Shown: positions 34,801 to 45,287 of the stretch, piece by piece
Layout: each line of letters begins with the position of its first letter
How positions within the stretch are numbered: position 1 is the first letter of the stretch
Assembly: GCA_025529335.1 (NCBI GenBank)
Contig: JAMYHX010000125.1
Span: forward strand, 1-64,000
Length of the DNA stretch: 64,000 nt
Direction of reading: 5' to 3'
Source of the DNA: Rhizopus sp. PT2906
Lineage: Eukaryota; Mucoromycota; Mucoromycetes; Mucorales; Rhizopodaceae
Position numbers and translations under genes: made by a program
The notes under the pieces: model-generated
Told to the model about the DNA's origin: nothing
The model's database searches: none
What the model saw: the letters and a program-made list of their open reading frames with translations, nothing else

Positions 34801-35570
34801 ATATAAACTTTTTTTTTTTACCTTTGTTGGTAAGTGCTTTGTGGTACATTTGTTGCATTCACACATTAAAGTCCGTTCAACGCCTTTCTTTTCCTGTTTA
34901 ATCACCAAACGTGGGTTGCCATGCGCGCTTGTGTGCCATGAAAGCAGGGTGTTACATGTTAAATAATTAGTTGCATATACTAAACTGAGTACTGATTTGT
35001 TGATTGTCATGAAACAAAAGAGCTGCGTGAAGTGTATAGTACGCTTGTGAGGAGCAGTTGAGATTAAGATGGAGGTAGCCTCACTATCCTGCAGATCTTC
35101 AACTGCAGTAAATAGAGAACAATACCATCTGATAAAGGTCCAATAAGACTGCGATAAAGATTAAAATACCGACTTGGTGGCTGCTGATACTCTCTTCACA
35201 ATCAGTAGTGTACGTCTTGAATGAATCAAGAGCATCAACAACACAACAGAGAATACCTTTATGTTACCTATGATTCAAGCTAATATACACCAAAATTTTC
35301 AAAGTTGAAGCTTTGCATTCATTCAATAAAACAGCTGCTGTATCTGCGTAAAGAACGCATAAACCTCATACATTAACACATTGCTGCCAAACAAAAATAG
35401 CTCTTCTCAATGTCTAGCATTTTTTAGAAAGAAAAACTTTATACAGCAAATTATCGCTTGATGTATATTTAAGCGCAACGAATACCCATAGTGGGGGCAA
35501 CAATAGCGCTTTTCTTAACCAAAGCAATATACAGTTTAATTCATGCAACACTTTGGAGTTCAATGTTAGC
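34801..35570 (-). pseudogene. Possible decayed or unresolved membrane-protein gene
   Basis: On the minus strand several open pieces lie in a row. One (about 35265-35110) reads GILCCVVDALDSFKTYTTDC then a hydrophobic stretch VGILIFIAVLLDLYQMVLF. A piece upstream reads ALLLPPLWVFVALKY, and a piece downstream contains MCECNKCTTKHLP. Stops between them are not removed by any clean set of introns I could find. It may be a broken four-helix membrane protein or chance. No family assigned. Confidence 0.25.
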
Positions 35571-36942
35571 GCGCCTTCCTTGGTATCGCTTTCTGTGTAA
35601 AAACTTTCAACAGAGATAATAATTATGCTTAGGAAACTATTGTTGAAGTCACAGCTTTTACGCAGACATTGACGACGAAAAGATTGTGTTGATTTATCAC
35701 CTTCTCACCGATTTATCATAAATTGTCCTTATTCCTTTTCTTGGCAAAAAGAAAAACTGGATATGTTGTCTGAACGCAGATTCTATATTGTCTAATGTCT
35801 ACCCCCACAAGTTTACTAATTGGATCAAGTAACCTGGGTAACTGCTTTTTAAATATAAGCTATTCAAGCATACCTTAATCAGGAGAAAAAGCACATTACA
35901 GACATGAAACCTTCATATTAAATTAAATTTACAAAAATGGTAATTCTGCAGATCAATTTTCTCCCTTTTCTTTATGTATTTTTATACTCTAATTACATTT
36001 ATTAAACATGATCATTGGATATGAACAAGGATACGATTACGAGATCATATAATCATAATATGTACTCTTGAATAAACTGTCCTTTTCAAACAAAATAGCC
36101 ATTCTTAGAGTTCGCTTTCCGCCCATCATTTTAAAATCCGTCAATTGGCGTTGCGCGCATTGTATTACCCACTTTGACAAATGCAGGAGAGTTACCCATG
36201 AATAGTGTCGTTTGTACAACTTGATTCAATGATATAAAAAGACCAACACTTTTGAAAACAGGCCTTGATTTTACAGTTCCTCTTTAAATATATAAAATTA
36301 CGACAGTAGCTCAGCTCATTTATGAGCATTTGGTTACCTGGACAACAGCAGAACTACCATCGTAACCGCTCTCCCTGGTGACCAATACGCACGGAGCAAT
36401 GTTGGAGGAATACCGGTGTTTTAAATGGTGTTGAATTAGAAACCAAAGATGTTCATAGACCATAGGGGTTAGGTTAGGCGAGAGGCAAACGGTAACACTG
36501 AGATTGTCATTGGCTTTGTTTCAATGTCTTCTCCTTGATTGCCTGGAAAAAGACATTTCTTTTCTTTTTTCATTTTTTTTCTCTTTTTCCCTTCTTCTTT
36601 TCTCTCTCCCTTTGTCTCGTGCGTGTGTATATCTCTGTTCTAACCTGTGAGTTTCTGTGTATATGCCTATATATTGTGTGTTTACGTGTATTCTCTAAAA
36701 TTCGCTCACATTTATTTAGAATCCCGTGCCTGAAATTATATACATACAACACTTCGTTTATATTTTTTTATACTCACTTTTCTTTGTTCATTACTGTTCA
36801 ATTTGAAATTTCAACATTTTAATACATTTACCAAAGCCGCCTAAAGTAGAAATTAAACAGTCTAAAAGCTAATTAAGCAAAACAAATACCTTGTCATTTT
36901 TCAGCATCAGTAACTATATACTCTTCATCGTAAATACATTCA
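35571..36942. other. Intergenic region, 1.4 kb
   Basis: Upstream of the FAR1-type gene. It has a pyrimidine-rich block (36550-36615, mostly T and C) typical of strong fungal promoters. No gene, and no tRNA: a GTAGCTCAG-like string near 36306 lacks the rest of a tRNA. Confidence 0.5.
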
Positions 36943-39066
36943 ATGTCAAACTCTAAGCGACATACAGATTCAAGCAGCAGTCCTATTCAAAATCACAGTC
37001 CAGATCAACCTTACTATTCAGTAAATATTTTTAATATTTACGCAACTCAGAATAACAATATTCCTCTCTTTTTCTCTTTTTGTTTAAACAGTTGGACTTA
37101 TTTTATGCAGAATTACTGTCAAAACAATTTAAATCAAGTGTGGAAGCCATTGCCTACTGCCGAGAGCTTTGTTCCAATTATGGTTTTACTGTCAAACAGG
37201 AACAAAGCACACACAAGGTAAATATTTATGCAAGGGAGGTATTGATTTTACTAATCTTTTTTATAAAAAGAACATTTACGTTTACTGCTCTCGTGAAGGC
37301 TTACCAGACTCACATCGTAACCCCAAGTCAAATCCACAACGCAATCGTCCCAGTCAACGATGCGAGTGTCGCTGGCGTATTGTCCTTTACGAAAATAACC
37401 AGATGATATGGGAGTTTCGTAAATCTCAAAATGCGGATGCATTTATTCACAATCACCCGCTGATGAAGCCAGAAGAGATCAAGAAAGAGTGGCCGAGAGA
37501 AGTATCAGAAATGATCTTTGCACTTGCACGTCAGCGGCTACCTACACACGAAATTCGACAACAGGTGCGCGAACAATATCCAAACATTAGTTGGGACGAT
37601 AGACGGTTCTATAACCGGTTATCAGAGGAACGACAAAAGATGAAGCAGAGGGATGCAGCAATGCGTACGTCGCGTTTAGTGAATCTGAGCGCACAGTTGT
37701 GTATGCTGAATGCAGGCAGTGAAGATTTATCACATTATATCGAAAGCAAGCTGACCGCGTTGTTGGAAGAAACGTGTCGTTTTGCCAACTTGAATCCAGA
37801 CGAACTACATTTGCCATTGCCGTTTCCACCCGACGACCAGCAAAAGCAGGATACACATAGCTGCAGTATCAGCAGTGATAGCAACGAAGATGCAACTGTT
37901 AAAAAGGAAAAGGAAGTAAGTGTGGCTATTGAAAATTCTATTGACAGCATTGTGAACTATTGCACATACATAGTCCAATGAACCTATTTTGAAGAGATCA
38001 AGCATAAGTTCAAAAAAATCATTCGAATCTTTACCCAAAGGATACCTTGCTGTCACCATACCTCAGCATACATTTCACATCAAGATGTATAGCCAAAATT
38101 CCACGGGTGATATCAGGCGTGCTATTTTTGAAAACAAGCCGTTGAACAGAAGGCGATCAAGGTTTACTTCTGAAGAGGAGGAACTGATGGATTTAGATTC
38201 TCCTGCAAGAAAGCTGTCCAGAAACCTTGCTGCCATAGGTGATGATGAAATAGACAGCACCTTGTCCTCGCCTTCTTCACCTTCAGGTTCACAACAGAAC
38301 CTTGTCTTTCCTTCTACTCACCAGTATCATCACCACCATCAGCAAAAAGAATACAATAGTAATAATAACGATAGTAATAATTTATTTTTCAATAGTCCAA
38401 TGTCTACTACTCATACAACTGTTTCCACCTCCACCACCACAACAACAGCAAGTACAAATACTGCACCTGCTATCCATGCCATCAATAATAGTATAACCGC
38501 TAATGCTCCAATAATGTATCATGCTATTCAGGATCCAATCTATGACCCTTCTTTTATGCAATCCGATCTTGGAAGCATTGTTCAACAGCAGCAACAGCAA
38601 CCTCATTCTAGGTTAATGCAAAGACCTCATTCGATGACGTTTCCTATGAGGCCACCAGCGTTTGTTAGGATACCATCTGATGCTATGATTCGACCCAACA
38701 CCAACCATCCTGCGGCTGCCACTCCTCCTCCTACTACCACTGCCACTGCCACTACAACTGCTGCCACCACGACTGTCGCTGCTACCAACACATTACCCTA
38801 CTACCCAAACATGCCGCTTGATGGAAGTAAGTTTATCGCCATGACACACACACGTACACACACACTGATGCTCTATATCTATAGACAAAAGATCGTTTTA
38901 CCCTTCCAATAATAGACAAATGATGATGACCTTTCCACAAGATACGACAATGATGATGAATCAGCAAGATAACAATCTATCCATTGACCAGTTGATTCAA
39001 ATGGAACGAAATAGACAGCAATTCATACAACAACAGCAGTATCGTAGATCGAGTGGTCCTCATTAA
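36943..39066 (+). CDS. FAR1-type DNA-binding protein (WRKY-GCM1 fold), likely transcription factor
   Basis: Five exons (36943-37020, 37092-37217, 37271-37915, 37974-38826, 38885-39066) join to 627 aa. Residues about 25-110 form a FAR1-like domain: SVEAIAYCRELCSNYGFTV, then NIYVYCSREG, CECRWRIVLY and HNHPLM. The Cys, Cys, His, His order is that of the zinc-binding fold shared with Mutator-like transposases. No transposase DDE domain follows. Instead there are predicted helices (WPREVSEMIFALARQRLP) and a long low-complexity tail rich in Gln, Thr, Ser, Asn and His, as in activators. A domesticated transposase domain acting as a regulator is the best reading; targets are unknown. Confidence 0.75.
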
Positions 39067-39672
39067 ATAAAAGATGTCATTCAAATTCTGAAACAAAGAA
39101 CTATGGGCCTAATAAGTTACATACAGCAGCAGTTTTTCTTTTTTGATGGCTCCAATGATTTATGCAAAACTGACATTCTTTGTTCTGCTGCAGATTTATT
39201 TGTTGTGAAGATGAAAAAGAAAGGGCAGTAAAAAGATCATATATATCTTCTTAAAAAGGAAACGACAGCACTCCCATTTCTACCCTTTTCATTGTCTCTA
39301 TTCAACAGCTTAATCTTTCTTTTGTCTGATTGGATGCGTATGAGAAAACAATTGATTGAGCCTTCCGTAGATCCGAAATTTCGGGCCTTGGTATTGGTTT
39401 GTATTTATAAGCTGCTAACAAGATACAAGAATAAGGAAAAAGAGAAAAAAAGAAGAGAAAGAGAAAGAGAGAGAGAGTAATGATATAGAAGATGAGATGG
39501 GCAATTGTATGAAAGAGTGGTCTCTACTAGAGTAAATGACAGTCAAACCCTCCCTTTCTCCAATTGTTTCTTAAGCAGCGACTGCGGTATGCGAAAAATT
39601 GAATTGTATTTAAGCCTAGTCACCACCTAGAAATTTTCTTCTTTTCTTATCGGTTTTATAAAATAGAAAAGC
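39067..39672. other. Intergenic region
   Basis: Between the FAR1-type gene and the GNAT gene. A purine-rich run (39436-39478, AAAGAG/GAGAGA) is the only feature noted. Confidence 0.55.
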
Positions 39673-40277
39673 ATGGTACAATCAGATATCATTGTTCGTA
39701 AAGCAACATTGGAAGATTTAGAATATAAAGCATCTGCCTATTTGACAGTAAATCAAGCCTATAGATCAAAGGGTAATAGTCTTCCCCCTTTTTTTTTGTT
39801 TGTCACATTAATTTTATCCATTAAAAAATAGGTGGTTGGACAACTGAAGAAGATATTGTCAGTGGACCACGATGCACAGAAGAAGATATTGAAAAGTTCA
39901 TTCGAGAGAACGGAAATCCCAATACATTGCTGTTTGCCATTAAACAAACAAATGAGGGATCATCCGTGGTGGGAACAGTTCAAATTCAACCCTGTGAAGA
40001 CCATGAAAACGAAGCAGAGATTGGATTATTCTCTGTGTCACCTTTTGAGCAATCCCGTGGGATTGGTGGTAAACTGATGCAAGCTGCTATGAATGAGATG
40101 AAAGAGTTGGGATTTACCCATGCTGTGCTTCATGTGTTAGAAAATAGACCTGATATCTTGGCTTGGTATCGAAAATTAGGATTTGTGGAGACAGGAGAAC
40201 GTCTGCCTTTCCAGTGGCCAGAGAAATTAAAGATAAAGGATATCCACTTTTTAGTTTTGAAGAAGCCCCTGGCATAA
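39673..40277 (+). CDS. GNAT-family N-acetyltransferase
   Basis: Exons 39673-39772 and 39832-40277 join to 181 aa. The GNAT fold is clear: IIVRKATLEDLE at the start, AEIGLFSVSPFEQSRGIGGKLMQAA giving strand 4 and the acetyl-CoA loop (Q-S-R-G-I-G), then AVLHVLENRPDILAWYRKLGFVETG with the Asn and Tyr usual in the last part of the fold. Small-molecule rather than histone substrates are likely from the overall pattern, but the substrate is not known. A GNAT of normal length with no break. Confidence 0.85.
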
Positions 40278-40343
40278 TGTAATAAAAATAGATTGTACAC
40301 ACTTTTTTTTTCCGCTCATAGATGTGTGTGTGTTGTCACCTCA

Positions 40344-40344
<1 letters not shown>

Positions 40345-40387
<43 letters not shown>
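40345..40387 (+). repeat. Poly(A) tract, 43 bases
   Basis: Forty-three consecutive A residues end 45 bp before the start codon of the carotenoid-oxygenase-like gene. Confidence 0.95.
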
Positions 40388-40390
<3 letters not shown>

Positions 40391-40432
40391 CTTGGATTTT
40401 CATTTTGGGCTTTTTCTGTGTATTTATTTTTA

Positions 40433-42909
40433 ATGACTGAAAATACAAAGTTAGTAGACACAGAAGACATAACTACGGATATTGCTACTACCACTCCTAC
40501 TCCAACCACCACTACTACTTCTACTGAAGCACTAACAACAGCAACAACAGCAACAACAGCAACAACAGCAACAACAGCAACAACAGCAACAACAGCAACA
40601 GCAGCAACAACAGCAACAACAACAACAACTGCTTTAGATGAATCAACTGTTCATTCTGAGCCCAACATTTTAGAATGGGATAGTGATGACACTAAAAAGG
40701 AGCCTCATCCTTTGTCTATTCAAACACTAGACCAATATGAAAGTGACCCCTGGGCACAGCCTGAAGATAACGAGAATGACTTATTGACAGAGCATGACAC
40801 GTTGGTAGAGGAGCAACAACAGAAAAAGTTAGAAGCACCCGCTGCCATCACAACAACCTCTGTTGATACTACTCCTCCTGTAGCAGGAACAATAACGTCA
40901 CCGACAATAGCAGAGCCAACAACAGCAACGACAGTACCAAGCAAAAGCCAAGATACCTCTGCTGTCAAAGCAAGTGGTATACACATCTTTTATAAGAAGC
41001 ATATATTTAACATAGTTGTGTAGAGCTTCCAAAATGTGCAAGATAAGGACACCATTGATGACCTCAAAGTGTCTGGACAACTTCCAAAATGGCTTGTTGG
41101 TGAGTATTTTACAGTTGGACCCGGTACATTTGATGTCAAGTACAGCCGAAAGATCGAGATCGATGGCGAGATTCAGCTGGTTTCTGCTTTCTATACTTTC
41201 GGGCACTGGTTTGATGCGTACAGTATTAATCTTGGCATGTCAATCGCTGGTACTGATTGCTTGTATAGATTGCCACTTGTCAACCGCTTTGATTTAAACG
41301 GTCAGCGTAACACAATCACATACCGCAACAGACTCACTAGTCGCCGATTGATCGAAAAGATTCGAGACCACCATGGATACTCGCCTCTACATCCTGCTGG
41401 TCTGTTCATGTCCAACACAAACCAGACAGTGCTCTCAAAGATTTTAAAGACAGCTGCTAAGCCTAATAAGCCAGATGCAGAACCATGTAGCGCCCGTATA
41501 CTTACCAAGATACCTGGACTCGATGGAAGATTGTTCTGCCAAAATTACGCCAACCATGTAAATAATCCTTTTTATATTTTTCTTTATTTGCTGATTTATT
41601 TGACATCTGATAGATCCAAGAGCTCGATCCTTTTGACCTGAAACCTACCCAACTCTTGACATGGAATGAAATTAACCCTGCGTTTAAAGGAACAAGCTCT
41701 TGCCCTAACGGGCAATATGATTCCCGTACAGGAGAATACATCAATTTCACAATGGAAGTAGGATACCAGACTGTCAAGTATCACTTTTTCTCTATCAGTG
41801 ACCAGAACCCCAAGGGTTCCTTGATCACTTCACTGACAGCTCCTATGGCCTATGTCAATTCATTCTTGATCACGCCAAAATACATCATTTTTGTAACTAT
41901 ATATAAAAAAGATAACGTCTCTTAAACAAATTAACCAATCTTTTATTTAGGTCCTTCATCCTATGCTGGCTACTTCAGGAGGCGTAAAGTACAACTGGTG
42001 TGAGAGCATCATGGACTCCTTTTCGTTCAAACCCTCTGAGCCAACATTATTTTATGTGATCTCAAGAGAACGACGCGAGGTTATGACCGTGTACCGATCA
42101 GACCCTTGCTTTGTCATGAACCTTATTAACGCGTATGAAGTGAACGATACAATCTTTTTAGACATGATCTGTTACAAGGACGACACGATTGTGCGCCAAT
42201 TGACCACACAGTACTTGCGTGAACCTCAGACGATGAAGCCATCTCGATTGCTAGGATCAGAAGTGCGACGATATAGACTATCCCACTTGGAGGATGAGCA
42301 TGTGAATTATTTAAGCAAACGACCTGCAAAATCAAGGTTCTCTTTGCCGCTCTTCAAAGTCTTCAAGAATGATACCACGCAAATGAAGTACAGTGAAAAT
42401 GCAACGAATCGCTGGTATTCCTGGATGCCTATTGCCACGTACGAGCAGCGTATTCAGCCAGCCATTGAATTACCTCAAATTAATCCTAATTTCAAAATGT
42501 ACAAGCATTCAATCATGTACGGTCTTGGATTCAGTGCTTCCAATTCACTCAAGGATGGAGCCATTTGGGACAGTATTGTCAAGACGGTAAGTAGCGTTTT
42601 AAAAATAAGTGTCCCTTTATTTATCTATTACAGAATCTGGAGACAAAATCCATTATGACCTCTTGGCATCAAGAAGGATGTTATCCAAGTGAACCTGTCT
42701 TCATTCCTCGTCCTTCGATTGGGCCTGAGGATCAAGTGGGAGAAGACGAGGGTGTGTTGTTGAGTGTAGTGATGAATGCAGCCACGTCTAGCTCATTTTT
42801 ACTTGTGCTCGATGCAACCAGTTTGCAAGTTTTAGCAACAGCTGATCTCGAACGACTCGTACCTATAAGCTTTGCGCATGGCAGCTATCGTCTTTTGGAA
42901 ACCCATTAG
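40433..42909 (+). CDS. Carotenoid-cleavage-oxygenase family protein lacking three iron ligands
   Basis: Exons 40433-40969, 41024-41557, 41614-41892, 41951-42586 and 42634-42909 join to 753 aa; the first intron is GC-AG. After a 180-residue low-complexity Thr/Ala-rich leader the oxygenase fold is evident: LPKWLVGEYFTVGPGTF, FGHWFDA, DSRTGEYINF, INAYEVNDTIFLDM, GCYPSEPVFIPRP and EDEGVLLSVV. Active enzymes hold Fe(II) by four His. Here the 'AHP' His is Cys387 (SSCP), the 'HDF/HSF' His is Asn439 (YVNSF) and the 'HxxNA' His is Asn507 (MNLINA); only the last, His744 (FAHGSY), remains. Cleavage activity is therefore unlikely; a regulatory role is possible. Mucorales use active relatives to make trisporoid mating signals. 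Confidence 0.88.
40534..40628 (+). repeat. Coding (ACA/GCA)n repeat
   Basis: ACAACAGCA-type units recur about ten times and encode a Thr/Ala run in the N-terminal leader of the oxygenase-like protein. Confidence 0.9.
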
Positions 42910-43061
42910 GTCATGACGCTGTCATGGTCCATTGTAAACCTGCATTAAGCAATATCTATATTTGGATAAAATGATGTCATTTCAACACATATTAAAAGAG
43001 CTTGATTTTTTTTCTGATCCTTTTTTCTTTACTAGTTTCAAAATAAAAATAATCTTTTAAA

Positions 43062-43438
43062 ATGGCTGTTACTGCAACTGATATTTGCAAAATTATTGGC
43101 GGTAAGTTGTCTACTAAGAATGTATGGGTGAGTATATCCTAATCTATCATCTTTTTAGCTGTCGTCTTGCCACCTCTTGGTGTATTCTTGGAAAGAGGCA
43201 AGTAAAGAGAAAGAAATCATAAGCTATGGGTTTTTAATCAAGATTTCTCTTTTTTTTTTATTTATATAGGCTGCGGTATTGACCTCCTGATCAATATTGG
43301 TTTAACTATCCTTGGTTATATTCCAGGCATCAGTAAGTGAAATAAGCTAAATCAGTGACGCGTACGGAGAGAGAGAGAGAGAGCTAATATATCTTATTTT
43401 AAATAGTTCACGCTCTATACATTATACTAAAGTATTAA
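43062..43438 (+). CDS. PMP3: Pmp3-type plasma membrane proteolipid
   Basis: Pmp3/UPF0057 proteins are tiny two-helix membrane proteins that affect membrane potential and salt tolerance. Four exons (43062-43101, 43159-43197, 43270-43332, 43407-43438) join to 57 aa. The family signature is complete: DICKIIGAVVLPPLGVFLERG, then CGIDLLINIGLTILGYIPG and IIHALYIILKY. The second intron must begin with GC (GCAAGT) to keep this conserved reading, since the only nearby GT donor runs into a stop. Every exon is under 65 nt. Confidence 0.93.
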
Positions 43439-43769
43439 GCATTGTGTCTACTTTTAATTGTAATAAAACCATAATATATATTCCCTTGTTTACTCTTTTT
43501 TTATTTGGGTAATTACATCAATGTGGTAAGATATATTTTATAAAAGCGTGATTTCCCGTTTATCCTTGTATGAAAATTACAGTGCTTACTGTCCAAATTG
43601 ACGGATGAGAGACTCTCAGAATAGAAAAGGAAGAATAAAGTACCGTGGTCGATTATAATTTAGTGTAGAATAAAATGGTCTTGAATGTAAAATGTTTGCT
43701 CTTTGATCTTCTAAGCATAGGTCATTACCGTTTAATTTGAATCATCCTTCATTGTTATCTTTTATAAAC

Positions 43770-44060
43770 TTTACTGACGCTGATATTGCAGCTATGCTAT
43801 AACAATTGCAAGCTAATCAAGAACTTCTGCTTCAAGGACCTCGTCCAGAGCTCTTTGCTCGTCAAGCTTTGCCTGAAAGCTAGATATAAAGGTTAGAATA
43901 TCTATGCAAGTCAGTGTCACATAAAAAAGAGAAAAATATATACCTTCATACAAAGCATGACTTCAAACACTCTGAACTAGCGAAATCTAACATCCTACGA
44001 TCTTGGTATGCGAGCCTCTCTAAGTCGCAAAAAGGCCCAGTGGCTGGTGTCAGCAAACGA
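43770..44060 (+). pseudogene. Decayed coding fragments of unknown origin
   Basis: A plus-strand reading at 43780-43880 runs TDADIAAML, a stop, then QLQANQELLLQGPRPELFA. A second at 43971-44075 reads FKHSELAKSNILRSWYASLS and ends SKRSCCC. These look like pieces of a former protein, perhaps from a mobile element, with in-frame stops. No family can be named. Confidence 0.3.
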
Positions 44061-44416
44061 AGTTGTTGTTGTTAACACAATGTATCCAATACCATCTGCA
44101 AAGCATCTTTTACCCTTATCTTCAGACTCAAAGAACCTGATGCACCTGGAATTAGATTGACGTATTAGATCAAGATATTTATATAACTTGCATTGTGACT
44201 ATATTTCAATAAGTCAAAATTGCAAACTGTCAACCTCAAAGTTTTCTAGACGCTTGTATCTATAAAAGACTTTTGACTTGAAGAGAACCAAAATGTATAT
44301 TTGTCTATCTGATTAATAAAAAAGCTTATCGTTGGAAGTTCATATCATGGTATATTGAACTATAGTATTTGAAAGTAGGCACAAGGTATTCTACGGAAGA
44401 TGTTCTTTTGTTCTTG

Positions 44417-44617
44417 TCACTCTTCAGTGGAGACTTCAGACAGTTGACATACAAAGTCTGTCAGTACGAAGCACATGTAAATAATTGCCTTCTTTTCTTC
44501 TTCAGGATGTCCAACGTCGAATCCATTGCTACCTAGCCAGATCAAGAAATCAGCTGAACTTTGGCTAAATACATTTTGAAGAAATTCAAGAGCAGCTGGT
44601 AGGCAGCTGACAAACAA
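44417..44617 (-). other. Isolated 66-codon frame, status unclear
   Basis: Reads LEFLQNVFSQSSADFLIWLG and a C-terminal IIYMCFVLTDFVCQLSEVST. It has no recognised motif and lies among decayed sequence; possibly a remnant exon. Confidence 0.2.
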
Positions 44618-44695
44618 ACTTGTCTTTGACTCATCGACATTTGCTTCGTATTTGTGCTTATATGATTGTAAAACAGTGATGAGTCAATATCTAAC

Positions 44696-45141
44696 AACTA
44701 CTATTTATTACGAGAGAAGAACCAATAAATGAGGTTGCAGCCCGAATATATGACGGCTACAATATCTGATGTCGTCTATTAGCTGAGAATGAATAAATAG
44801 AGACTTACGTAAACACGACAAAGTATCAAAAAATGGCTTGCATACCAGAAAACGGCTCTTTGATAGTAGTCATACATGTGAACGCATCTTTAATGTTTGC
44901 ATAAATACCCTCACTTTATCTCCACTTGTATGCATATGTTGTCATTATTATCTCTTGGTAAAAGTTCAAGAATAATCCTTTTATGCACTATCACATGTCC
45001 TTGTTTGAACCATGACATATTAAAATAAAAAGAATGCTGTCCAATAGAAATACAAATGGGTTTCTCAATAACAAAGACCAAAAGTGGCAAAAGACGATAC
45101 ACCACATACAGATCCCAGGGCAATTGCACCCATTTTACCAT
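44696..45141 (-). CDS. Probable small multi-helix membrane protein (model incomplete)
   Basis: The first frame begins MVKWVQLPWDLYVVYRLLPL and is hydrophobic. Further down, an exon near 44910-44855 reads EGIYANIKDAFTCMTTIKEP. A 70-80 nt intron with GTATGC donor then joins it to DIVAVIYSGCNLIYWFFSRN and a stop near 44700. The alternation of hydrophobic parts and a short Cys-containing loop suits a four-helix membrane protein. The link between the first and second exons is not solved. No family or function assigned. Confidence 0.35.
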
Positions 45142-45287
45142 TGACCCAATTTAGCACCTTATAGGCTACACAGTGCTCATTGTCAATGGTAGCACGGGTC
45201 AAAGGGAAAAAAGGGGGAGGGGGGAAGGCCAAAAATTTTTTGCACCCTTTTCTTTTTTTTTACTGCTATTTTCCGCTTTATTCACAC

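Noticed and set aside
36303..36385. tRNA-like string (GTAGCTCAGCTC...GAGCA)
   Set aside because: It resembles a D-arm A box, but no anticodon stem, no GGTTCRA B box and no acceptor pairing can be found.
38302..38606. Frames in other phases of the FAR1-type gene
   Set aside because: They come from low-complexity Gln/His/Thr codons of the real exon.
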